The notes below the pieces were generated by a model. That model did no database searches, was not told the origin of the DNA, and worked only from the letters and a program-made list of their open reading frames with translations. The position numbers were made by a program, and so were the translations under genes. Shown piece after piece: positions 22,600 through 32,021 of a stretch of 64,000 nt of DNA (its first letter is position 1; each line of letters opens with the position of its first letter). The DNA is from Mesostigma viride (Eukaryota > Streptophyta > Mesostigmatophyceae > Mesostigmatales > Mesostigmataceae). The stretch covers positions 6,736,953-6,800,952 of the forward strand of contig RPFO01000079.1 in assembly GCA_009746045.1 (NCBI GenBank), written 5' to 3'.

Positions 22600-24378
22600 T
22601 CACATCCGCAGCCGCCGGGCGAGGCGGGTGACCCTCACGGGGGACACCCTAGAGTCAGCCGTGGTGACGCCGGAAGCATTATCGTCGTGATGGTGGTTGA
22701 TGCGGCGCGAGCGCGTGACGGGTGTCAGCTGCACCTGCACGGGCGCGGCGGCCGCCAAACCCCTCGTGACACGCCGCTCGTACTTGGTGTACAACCCAAG
22801 ATCCGGCGAGTAGAGTGTCTCAGAGACCTCAGCGGGACGGGCCGGCCGAGCGGGGGTGGTGCCCCCGTGGTGCGCGGGGGCCACCGGTGACATCGCCGCT
22901 GCTTCTGCTGCTGCCGGCACATCATCGGTATGCATGCCCACCGCTTCGTCGAGGGAAAACGCCGGGGCGGGGCTGTGGGCCACGTGGGCCATGTTGCGGA
23001 TGGCAGCAAGGGGGGATGCCCTGGCGGCGACGCCGGCGGTCGCACTCACCATGGAAGCGTAGATGGACGACGCGAGCTCCGACGTTGTGCGCGAGAGAAT
23101 GAAGCGAGCACCCGCGACGAGCGCACCCAGTAGCAACCCGACCGCAACGGCCACCTGTGCCGACCCGAGTGGCGACGGGGAGGATGCGAGGTACGCGTCG
23201 GCTGCCTTGCTGCTCGTGCTGGCATCCACCACAGGGTCGGAGGAAGACTCCTCGACGACCGTGCCCACAGCCACCGCGTCAGTTGCAACAGGGATCTCCA
23301 CGGCAGCAGTGGGGACAGGAACGACCTCCACCGCCGCCTCTGTGGCCGTTGTGATGACGTCAGCGACCGGCTTAATGGCCGCTGCCTTGTCTTCTGTTGG
23401 CGCAGAAGTGGTATCTGGAATGACGAGGGCTGCTGTGTCGTCGGCACCGGAAAAAGCCGCAAAATCCATGGCCGCCTCCGCGTCCAATGCGGGTAGAGAG
23501 TCACACGCGGGGGTGCCCGCGTTCGGTTCGACATTCACAGGGATGATGGCTTCCTCTTGAAGCGCAATGTCAGACAGATCCAGCGTCGCAGGTCCATCCG
23601 CTGTGGGCAAGGAGCTGTCGTCCGCCACCCACCCACCGTAGACGTGACTGTCTTGTCCCAGGGGGAAGCGGCCGAGGGTCGAGGGGGACACGTACAGGTG
23701 CATGCCCGCACACAGACCACCCACGACGACGGCCGCCAGAATAACCCGGAAGAACAACCCAGCGAGACAGACACCGCGCCCCTGCCCAGGCGACACCTGG
23801 AAATCCATTTCCTCTGCCGCTGCCTCGCATACCGCCTCCCCCTCCCCCCCCTGGGTGCCCGCGATCACATCGTCATCTGCCATCAACCACTGCCCCTCCT
23901 CCTTGTCGTCCGAAAACGACGTTACAGGTGGCATGGTCGCCAGTATGGCCGCTGCCTGGGCCACGCAGCACTCGCACTGGCCAGCGCCCACACCGTCCAC
24001 ACCCAGGATGTTCCCGCAAGACCCGTCCATGCACGACTGCTGTCGCACGGTACTCGCGCCAGAGGCTCCCCCCCTCAGCCGCCGCTCGGGTCGGGGTGAG
24101 AACAGGTTGCTCGTGGGAGAGTATACGTCGGTGGGCGCTGCGGCACGCGTCGGGGTGCCAGGTGTCACCGCCGCAGCGGCCTTGCTGGTACTGGTGTTGC
24201 TGACGTTAGCATTGTTGTCGCCGAAGCCTAAGCTGAGGCCGAAGCTGCTGCGCCTCTTCTGTGGCGGCGTGGGTCCAGACGCGGGCGGCAAGTTCTCTCG
24301 TTCCGTCACGTCGCCGGGCGCCAGGTCCCCACCGAAGGTGGCCTTGGACATGCGCACCAGCTGCTGCATGGCTGCCAT
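22600..24378 (-). CDS. Unrecognised protein with two predicted membrane helices
   Basis: Open from MAAMQQLVRMSK (24378) to a stop at 22600, 592 aa. The frame extends upstream to 24513, but a CACACCCAG acceptor-like site just before the chosen Met suggests that part may be intron, with a further exon upstream. Visible parts: a Ser/Thr-Pro-rich N terminus (KRRSSFGLSLGFG, TPGTPTR, YSPTSNLFSPRPERRLRG), a Cys cluster (QQSCMDGSCG, GQCECCVAQ), a first helix VCLAGLFFRVILAAVVVGG, an acidic Ala/Val/Thr-rich stretch of about 190 residues, a second helix AQVAVAVGLLLGALVAGARF, and a basic C terminus containing YSPDLGLYTKYERRVTRG and two TRSRR/TRLARR-type clusters. I do not recognise the family. The long ORF and sensible composition support a real gene. 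Tandem SP/TP sites suggest regulation by phosphorylation (inference). Confidence 0.7.
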   Translation of the reverse strand: MAAMQQLVRMSKATFGGDLAPGDVTERENLPPASGPTPPQKRRSSFGLSLGFGDNNANVSNTSTSKAAAAVTPGTPTRAAAPTDVYSPTSNLFSPRPERRLRGGASGASTVRQQSCMDGSCGNILGVDGVGAGQCECCVAQAAAILATMPPVTSFSDDKEEGQWLMADDDVIAGTQGGEGEAVCEAAAEEMDFQVSPGQGRGVCLAGLFFRVILAAVVVGGLCAGMHLYVSPSTLGRFPLGQDSHVYGGWVADDSSLPTADGPATLDLSDIALQEEAIIPVNVEPNAGTPACDSLPALDAEAAMDFAAFSGADDTAALVIPDTTSAPTEDKAAAIKPVADVITTATEAAVEVVPVPTAAVEIPVATDAVAVGTVVEESSSDPVVDASTSSKAADAYLASSPSPLGSAQVAVAVGLLLGALVAGARFILSRTTSELASSIYASMVSATAGVAARASPLAAIRNMAHVAHSPAPAFSLDEAVGMHTDDVPAAAEAAAMSPVAPAHHGGTTPARPARPAEVSETLYSPDLGLYTKYERRVTRGLAAAAPVQVQLTPVTRSRRINHHHDDNASGVTTADSRVSPVRVTRLARRLRM

Positions 24379-24564
24379 GTCCGTGCTCTTCCACACTGGG
24401 TGTGGGTGGCCGGGGATGGTTGGGGAGGGGTTGTGTGTGTGTGGGGGGGGATGGCAGGCATGGAACACGGCGCAGACATGAAAGACAGAACTTGTGGCAA
24501 CCAAAGAGTGCAAGCAGAGGTCATCACGGGACTACCAACGGGATCACGCAGAGGTGATAACGGG

Positions 24565-24666
24565 ATTAGCAGCAAGGGGTCATGATGGGAAGGTGGGATT
24601 AGCAGCAAGGGGTCATAATGGGAAGGTGGGATTAGCAGCAAGGGGTCATAATGGGAAGGTGGGATA
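24565..24666. repeat. 33-bp tandem repeat, three copies
   Basis: The unit contains AGCAGCAAGGGGTCATAATG and GGAAGGTGGGATT. It sits just upstream of the two-helix protein. Confidence 0.85.
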
Positions 24667-24882
24667 CAGGGGAGGGCCGGGTTCAGTAACTTGCTCCAGT
24701 GTGATGGTTCAGGGGTGGGAAGAAAATGCCAGACGACGAGACCGGGAGAGAAGAGGAGGACGTTAAGGACGCAAGTAGCGCCTACGTGTGTCGGCCCACC
24801 GCCTGTTTCCATGGGTGATGGGTTCTGGCCACGACAGAAGGAGACCTAACCTCCCACCACAAGTGTGTTTGTGTGTGTGTGT

Positions 24883-24999
<117 letters not shown>

Positions 25000-25492
25000 G
25001 GAGGCTACAAATTACGTTCGCGTGCATTGGACGCGGTAGCTAATATCGTCTCGGATACTAGGGAGCAGTTGGGTCCACCGTACCGTATGTCGTCAATTGA
25101 CGTGGCTTTCCTAAAGGAAGCGGAGTAGATGACTGAAATGGACGTTGCCGTAGCACGACATGCCCTCCCGGGCTATACTTCCGTCTGACTGTTTAGCTCG
25201 CAACCGCAACGGGTCTCGATGGCTTCCGCTCACATGCACCTATCGGACCGCTTTGCTAACCTTGATGAGACAGCATCGGGGATGTGCAGATATTGCAACA
25301 TAGCTTAGAGATGAACGTCACCTGTGCTGGAGTCGTGACCAGCGCACAGGTTAACTCTACATGCTGAAACCTGAAATTGCCGAACCGAAACGCATAGCTC
25401 TGTAAAGTTGCAACGTAATTGCAATTAGAGCTATGACCATTTAGCAAGAGGCTGCTGAAGGGTTGCATTGCCTAACAACGTGCGCAACTTAC

Positions 25493-25730
25493 TCATTGGC
25501 TGGAAGTTCTTGCTCCCATACAGAGGATTTTCGTGGATCTGGCGTGCAGCGCCATTATTATCATCGAGCTGTCCGAATGCCCGCCGCTCGCCATTGAAGG
25601 GTGACGCTTCTGCAGCCATCCCCGTTACGTGGGGAGACGAGTTTGCGTCCGTCGCCATGCCTCGGTTGCCTTGCACCCTGAGAGAAACGAAGAGAACAAG
25701 CGCCGAAGAGAACAAGGGTAGTACGCGCAT
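25493..25730 (-). CDS. Possible first exon of a small secreted protein
   Basis: MRVLPLFSSALVLFVSLRVQG is a good signal peptide: Arg, hydrophobic core, small residues at the cleavage site. About 58 polar residues follow, ending near GSKNFQPM. A GTAAGT donor starts at 25492, which would make this an 80-codon first exon in phase 1. If unspliced, the frame stops at 25431, giving a 100-aa product. The opposite strand also has a 117-aa frame, and I found no second exon, so this is tentative. Function unknown. Confidence 0.3.
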
Positions 25731-27141
25731 GTCAGCATTCGTATTTGGTTTGTTTAATTGCGTGGCGGAAGACGTGGAAATCGGGCATGCTGATGGCAGA
25801 AAGCGACTGCAACGCTCATAACTAAACATTAAGTTATCCTGCAAATGCCTCTCGCTATCGCGCACAATTGCCACCCATATAATGGCACTTACTGCAATTA
25901 CTCTTCGGATAAGGACTGTGCAACCGGATTCCTTACGTAATTAGTTATCAGCCGACAATAGACTGCAATCTTTTGCGCGATGCGACATAACGTGTGACTT
26001 CGGCATTTCGTCGAAAGCACATTGCCGCAAACGGACAAGTTTATCGTCTTCCACCACGTACTGTACCAACGGCCATTTTACAAACAGAGATCCCGCCGAG
26101 GCGCCGAGTGCCGACGCCAATTGATGGCTCGTTCCACGTAAGGTACCTATGGCGCGACGCGGGGAGTCAGGCGCAGCGGGCGGCCGGCTGCCGGCGGATC
26201 GGACGCCCGGCGCTGGACCGGCACGGCGCCAACTCAGCGAAGGCCGCGCAGGACCGCTGATATGCAGGCGCCGCGTGAGTGTATGCAGGCGCCATGTTTG
26301 TACTTGGTAGTGTATGTATGTACATACCTATGTACGCCGCTCTCAGCTTCTCTGCTGCCCATGTGCGGCGTGGGACACAACAACAACAACATCTATGTAC
26401 CTACGTACGCCGCTCTGTGGCGATGCCTGCGGGTCTGGCTGCCACGGGGCACGGGCCACCGATCTTTATAGGCGCGTCCGTAGCTTGCTGAGCCTGCCAA
26501 ACCTTTGGCAGTATGTAGCTCTAGTGTCTAGTAAGTAGTATCGCCGCAGAAGGCCGCAGAGGCCAGAGGGCCTGAGTCGGCCATTGCCTTCTGCTATCAC
26601 AGGAATTCCGAAACAAGAACAAACGGTTAGTAGGTACTAGGTACTAGGTAGTGGCTACAAAGTGCATTGCCTGAGGTTGCCTGCGCGTCGTAGGCGTAAG
26701 GCGGGGCCGGGCAAGTTCCAGTTTTTAGTTTGAGCAAGTTGGCCACGCACGCGAATGACATGAATGACATGACACTGGGGGCCGGCGGGTTCCGATCGAT
26801 GCGATTGCGGACGAGGTGCCCATTTGCATTGGGATTACATTTGTATTGAAGTCCGAGATGCACAGGTCGCCATTTGCGCATGTATGCCCCCGCACTGCGC
26901 ATTCGAATTTTCTACCGAAATTAGGGTGCGAAAGGTTGAGGACGCGCGTCAGAAACCTCGCCGAACACATTTAGTGCCTACCCTGATTAGGATTCGGCCT
27001 GCCTGGTGGATGTAGCCTTGCCCGGATTCGGTAACTAGCCAGCCGAGATCGGTGCTCGTGCGTCTCTTAAGACGTCTTCATTTCGTCAAAGGTTGGGGAG
27101 AGGGGAAACGACTCTGACAGCGAAAGGGTTGGAGTATTAGC
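25731..27141. other. Spacer upstream of the Nudix gene
   Basis: The region around 26140-26260 is strongly GC-rich. Two copies of a GTATGTACNTACCTATGTAC-like motif flank 26310-26410. The Nudix promoter should be in the last part. No TATA element or other signal is clear to me. Confidence 0.4.
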
Positions 27142-27711
27142 ATGGCCGAAGTGCTGAGCAATGCCAATCTGGTTGCTCGCGAAGGGCGAGAAAAGCAACG
27201 ATACCACGATGGCAGGAGGTTAGTAGCCGGGTGCATACCTATCCGGGTGGTGAGCGCCAACGCCGTGGACACTTCCTCCCCCATGGAGATAGAGGTGCTT
27301 CTGATAAACAGCCGCAATAAAAAAGGCCTCGTTTTCCCAAAGGGTGGGTGGGAAAACGACGAGACGGCGGAGGAAGCCGCCATGCGTGAGGCGATGGAGG
27401 AGGCAGGCGTGAGGGGTTACGTGAACGGCTCCCTGGGTCCATTCGACTTTGAAAGCCGGCGGCGGAAAAAGGGGCGGGCCCACATCTTCGTCTTGCATGT
27501 AACCGAAGAGATGGACGCGTGGCCCGAGATGAAGAAGCGGTCACGCGCGTGGTACCCTCTCAAGGAGGCAAAGACGTTGTGCAAGCACAGCTGGATGCAT
27601 GAAGCGCTGATGACGTGTGAGGCGGTGGGCCTGTTTGCATCCGCGGCCTATCAACAGAGACCGGATGTACCGGCACCGTTGCTGAACCCAGCGCCCACAC
27701 CCACTACATGA
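27142..27711 (+). CDS. Nudix hydrolase, plant-type (diphosphoinositol polyphosphate phosphohydrolase-like)
   Basis: A single uninterrupted frame of 189 aa starting in good context (AGCATGGCC). Nudix hydrolases cleave nucleoside diphosphates linked to another moiety, using divalent metals. The Nudix box at about residues 73-95 is complete: PKGGWENDE then TAEEAAMREAMEEAGV, fitting Gx5Ex7REUxEExGU with the REAMEE metal-binding glutamates. The flanks VLLINSRNKKGLVFPKGGW, RAHIFVLHVTEEMDAWPE, RSRAWYPLKEAKTLC and HSWMHEAL follow the layout of plant NUDT17/18/21-like proteins and animal DIPP enzymes. Substrate (inositol pyrophosphates, diadenosine polyphosphates or other) cannot be told from sequence. 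There is no obvious targeting peptide, so a cytosolic or nuclear location is likely. It is the one intronless, fully intact ORF here. The last 20 residues are a Pro-rich tail. Confidence 0.93.
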   Translation: MAEVLSNANLVAREGREKQRYHDGRRLVAGCIPIRVVSANAVDTSSPMEIEVLLINSRNKKGLVFPKGGWENDETAEEAAMREAMEEAGVRGYVNGSLGPFDFESRRRKKGRAHIFVLHVTEEMDAWPEMKKRSRAWYPLKEAKTLCKHSWMHEALMTCEAVGLFASAAYQQRPDVPAPLLNPAPTPTT

Positions 27712-28858
27712 TGGAAATGATGTATGTATATGAGGAGCACGGGGGGTCCTCACTGCCCCCCAGGACCTGCGTCTGCAATGACAGGCGTGCAATTTTTTCG
27801 ACAGCTGGGCATTTTGGGGCACCTCCAGCCGAGCTGACTTGGCCATGGGTGGGGAGACAAGGGGAAGTATGTGGGGACGGGATGGGGTGGATGCGTTAAG
27901 GTGGGTAGACAAAGTTGAGGGTCTGCTGGAAAGCATAAAAGGCTTGCCAGGCATGGTGACATGCAAGCCATACAGACCTTAGGGCCCAGGGCTTCTGTTT
28001 TGTGGCCTGTGTGTCCACCCATTCCTAAACCGGCTTGGGTTTTCTCCCCCCCAAATGCCACGGCTGTCCATTTGTGATGGCAAGTGTTGGATCCTTACCA
28101 TTGGATGCCAGGGAAACCCATAGGCTTCCAGGGATGAAACATGTGTTTTAAAAGGGCTTGCCGGGATCAAGGTACCTGGCTCTCCTTCTTTACATGGTGT
28201 TGCCCCTGTGTCGCCCCATGAATGGGTGCGCTGGTGTCAAACACGTCTTAGGGTCTGGGACCCTGGCTGCTTTACTGATAGCGTGTACTATGGCATAGCC
28301 AAAAGCGGTTGGGCCGTGCGCGTATTGTATTGATTTTCTCACTGGTATTGTATGATATCGATAATCCCTCTAATATGTCTGATAGTGGTGCATCCTCTAA
28401 TATGTGAGACAACCAGTGTATCAAGCAATTTGCTTGAATATAGATTGGATTGCATATCATGGTTCTCTCATGGATATCGTGAAAGAGAGTGGCTGTCTTT
28501 TACATGCAGAAATCATCATCTAGGCATAACCTGCCATCAAAATAACCTGCCGTTATTAGCACTCTGTCGGCAAATAAGGTACCTGAGGAGTAGCATCTCT
28601 TGGGAGGCCTCCCACTATACCCTGCGTACGGGTTGCAGTATGTCTGGCACATGTAAATGGAAAAATTGAGTGCGATTGTCGCTGTTCATACCTGCTTACT
28701 CGTGAGCCCCCGGCGGACGTCGTATGCATCAGTACGATACACATTTGTTTCCAAATGTTGTGTTATTGTAATGATGAGATTAGCATAGTACTCCGTGACA
28801 TGGCCCTGCGTATGGCATGCATCCGAGCTGTTTTCCACAGTAGTGGTTGAGGTTTAAT
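27712..28858. other. Spacer after the Nudix gene
   Basis: No gene is supported. A reversed partial copy of the GTACTATGCTAATCTCAT repeat lies at 28764-28802. The Nudix 3' UTR is expected at the left edge. Confidence 0.5.
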
Positions 28859-29450
28859 GTGCTTCCGTTGGGGAGTCACGGAGCACTGGCCAGAGTGCTT
28901 TTAGTCCCTGAGTGTGCACAATGGGCAGGTGGGCAGAGAGGCCCCAGCAGGGCCCCTTCCCTGCATGATGCCACAGGATGCACGTACAATCGCACCCGTC
29001 GAAACGATCCGGCATTTCCTGTTGACAGTGCAATATGACCCGTGTGAGCTTTACATGTTGCTACATGGAGACGTGGGCAAACAAGCAGTGCTAGGCGAGG
29101 CACGTAGCTGCATGGTCGGGCTGGCTGATGTCTGTTGAGGCTAGAGGAATGCATGATTACAAGCTACCCAGCTAGCCTTCATTGGCGCCAAAAAATTCGG
29201 GGGTGTCACGTCCCCTTAATCAATTAAACTCGTGCTCCCGTTGGGGAGTCACGGAGCACCGAAGTGCTTGTAATCCCTGTGTGTGCACAACAGGAAGAAA
29301 GGGCAGAAACCCTCAATTTCTCCTTCATGCCAGAGGCATGCATGCCACAGCTGCAATCGGACACGTTATAGACGAACTGACGGCAAGTTCTGTGGGTGCA
29401 ATAAGACCTGCATGTGAGCATATCATAGCAAGGAGCGTGGGCAAGTGATC
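28859..29450 (+). repeat. Two tandem copies of a hairpin-headed repeat
   Basis: Copy 1 starts at 28859 and copy 2 at 29232. Both begin with the 28-bp hairpin module (GTGCTCCCGTTGGGGAGTCA in copy 2), then AGTGCTT, AATCCCTG or AGTCCCTG, GTGTGCACAA, and later GCCACAG and GTGGGCAA. Copy 2 is preceded by TTAATCAATTAAACTC. Homology fades after about 230-300 bp. Confidence 0.7.
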
Positions 29451-29639
29451 TGATCATAGCCAGGACGTAGCATGGCTGTACAAAGGGCTAAGCTAAGGCT
29501 AGGGCTGACCAGTTGTGTTCCGTACGCGTACGTGTGTTAGCGGTGCACGTGACTAGGTATGGTGGCACAGCGCGTGGCAAAAATTCTATAAGCATGGCTG
29601 CCATGGCGGCAGCTAGTGACGATACCAATGGATAAAAGC

Positions 29640-30720
29640 TAGGGCGCTATTCAAGCTATTCAAGCCCGCAGGGGGCGTCCACATATCTTGTGGTTGAACA
29701 TCAGGTCCCCGCCCCTCCAGTACGTACACCTTGGGCTTCTGGGGGTCCTGCTTGTGGCGCAGGTATTCGGGCCACAGGTCGCGTCGCTGCTGCTGCTGAG
29801 TGGGGGTCAGGTCGTCGTCCAGCGTCCAGGTGAGGTTGTGCAACCTCTTGCGACGAGAAAGGAACCGCTGCTTGTCCTCGGGGGAGGGGAAGGTGAGCAG
29901 GACTGGTGGGGGAGCCGCCTTGTCCCGTGAGTGGGGAAGCTAGGCGGTGGCACCCACGCAGTTCTACCTCACCGACCAGGCCCATGCATGAGGGTAAGGA
30001 GCTGTTCCTTGAGCTCGTCGGCAAGGGTGGTTGCCGTCTCACCTGGCTTCTGGGGGACTTCAGCGACGCAGTGCTCACCACCCGGCAGTCGCGGCGAGCG
30101 CGGTCGGTGGCCTCCCGTTGTTGTGCCTGGCGAAGGTCTTCAAGCTCCTGGAGTTTCGTAGCGATGGCGTCAGGTCGAGGCGGTCGCTGTCCGCAGCAGG
30201 TCTGCATAGGAGAGCGGCGTGAGGTCGCCAGCATCCTGCCGGGGTGGCTGGGATGCGATGGTGGCCGTCTGCTCCGCTATCTTTAATTGGGACCTGTGTG
30301 GCCATGCAGGGCCTCGGTGTGGGCGGTGATCGATGACTTCAAGCTTCTTCATGAGCACGCCGCACTTCCCCTCCATGTACCTGGTTGAGGCGAGAGACAA
30401 GTGCAGCAAGCGGGTCGGATCAATGCCTGCGCTGCGGTGTGCAGCGCCGTGAACTGAGGTTGGAGCTTGTGGACGATCTTGGTTTCCACATGAAGGAGAC
30501 CCAGGCCTCCACTGTGTGGAGCGTCGTGTTCAGCGAGGTCAGCTTCTCGGCCATGACGACCAGGTTAATTACGTGCTCTTCCAGCGCTGCTCGGATGTCA
30601 TCCTTGCAGAGGGAGGGAGTCAATGTGGCTGCCGGCTGCGCAGGCCGGGCTGGGGTGCGGAGCTGAGCTCGATAATGGCCGGCGGCTTCAGTGAGCTGGA
30701 AGTGGCTAGCTAGCTGCACA
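29640..30720 (-). pseudogene. L1-type retrotransposon ORF1, decayed (copy C)
   Basis: Best preserved at 29640-29843 (-): LTWTLDDDLTPTQQQQRRDL, WPEYLRHKQDPQKPKVYV, EGRGPDV. Upstream pieces TKLQELEDLRQAQQREATDR and an Ala/Thr/Gln-rich coiled coil (30170-30719) complete an ORF1p layout, as in copies A and B. The frames are broken, so this is a relic. It matches copy D strongly and copies A and B moderately, showing one family that was active repeatedly. Confidence 0.7.
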
Positions 30721-31199
30721 GGATGACGAGGCGCAGGGTGTGCACGTCGTTGTGGATGGGCGCCCGCCGTGCCCGATGAGCTGGCCTTCCTGTGCTAAGA
30801 ACTTGACTATTTCGCCGCGCATTCTTCCCTCGTCAGGGCCAGCCAGGCGCTGAAAGAAAATAAGTCGTGGCTTGGGAGGAAGTGGCTCCATTAATTTGCG
30901 ATCCTGGCAGGGTTTCTTGGGCTAGCTCTGGTGAGGCGCGCTTGGCGATGGGTTTGCTGGCGGTGGGTTTGCGGGCCTAGTCGACTGGGCAAGGACGATG
31001 CATGGCGAGTGGGTTGGGCTGGGAGCCGGAAAGCTCCTTTTCCAAACCTCGTTTTGCTTTTAATTGGAGTCGACACAGCTGCTTGTCACATGCGTAACGT
31101 ACTGCATCGGCGTTGCACATGGGATGGCTGGGGATGTCCAGGTTGCATCACCCAATGGGTGTGACTACATGATGGCTAGTATAGCGGCCCGCGTGGGGG

Positions 31200-31640
31200 G
31201 GTTCCACACGCAGCTGGTTGCTGACAATTAATTAAGTCCCTGCCCCTCCAGAACATACACCTTGGGCTTCTTGGGGTCTTGCTTGTGGCGGAGGTAGTCT
31301 GGCCACAGGTCAGGTCGCGTCGCTGCTGCTGCTGAGCGCGGTCGAGGTCGTCGTCCAGCATCCAGGAGAGGTCGTGCAGCTTCTTACGGCACGAGAAGAA
31401 CAGCCGCTTTTTCTCCCATGTGGAACGGTCGGAAGGTAAGTAAGTACGTACTTGCGCGTCATGCACATGGGCATGCCACAGAGTACTATGCTAATCTCAT
31501 TAGAAAAATCATTACACGAAAGTTACAAATATCGTCTGCGTCATGGAACGGAAGATAAGCAGGACTGGTGGGGATGCCGCCGTATCCCGTAAGTGGGGAA
31601 GGCGGTGCCCACGCAGTTCTAATTTGTAAACCTACGAGTT
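31200..31640 (-). pseudogene. L1-type ORF1 C-terminal fragment (copy D), interrupted
   Basis: The minus strand reads RKKLHDLSWMLDDDLDRAQQ, then QQRRDL and CMFWRGRDL, homologous to the C-terminal domain of copies A-C. An insertion at 31436-31543 splits it. Beyond that, GGACTGGTGGGG matches copy C again (29898-29912). Only the 3' portion is present. Confidence 0.7.
31436..31543 (+). mobile_element. Short element inserted into ORF1 copy D
   Basis: A sequence of about 108 bp beginning GTAAGTAAGTACGTACTTGC and containing GAGTACTATGCTAATCTCAT, homologous to 19582-19699. It is flanked by TGGAACGGTCGGAAG and TGGAACGGAAG, an imperfect direct repeat that could be a target-site duplication. It has no coding capacity, so a SINE- or MITE-like non-autonomous element is likely. 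Confidence 0.65.
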
Positions 31641-32021
31641 CCAGTTGGGTACTTAAGGAGCTTGCTCCTTCAGGAGCTCCTGAGCTCGTCCTCAAGAGAC
31701 TTAGTATTCTGTGATGTGCATTCATCCATGTGCACACAAGTACAGGTGCCCCCCACGGTACCTTTCGAAGGGGCGCATGTCTGTGCACAAGCCAATCTTA
31801 TTCATGCTCAATAATGAGAGACCCACACCTCGACCTGCACTGGCCTGTATGTGCAAGGAACAAACACATCCCTGCAGCAGACGCGCTGGCATGCCATGCG
31901 TCCAGTACTGCTTGTCTCAATCGATAGCTGCGGTGCTCAAGTCTCCGTCTCGTATACCACCGCAAGCCAACCCCCAGAGGCCGGCCTCACGAAAAATGTG
32001 TCTGGCAACTGCCTGCTGCCT

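Noticed and set aside
25994-26260. Plus-strand frame of 88 aa, Arg/Pro-rich
   Set aside because: Composition follows the local GC-rich stretch; no motif, no splice partner.
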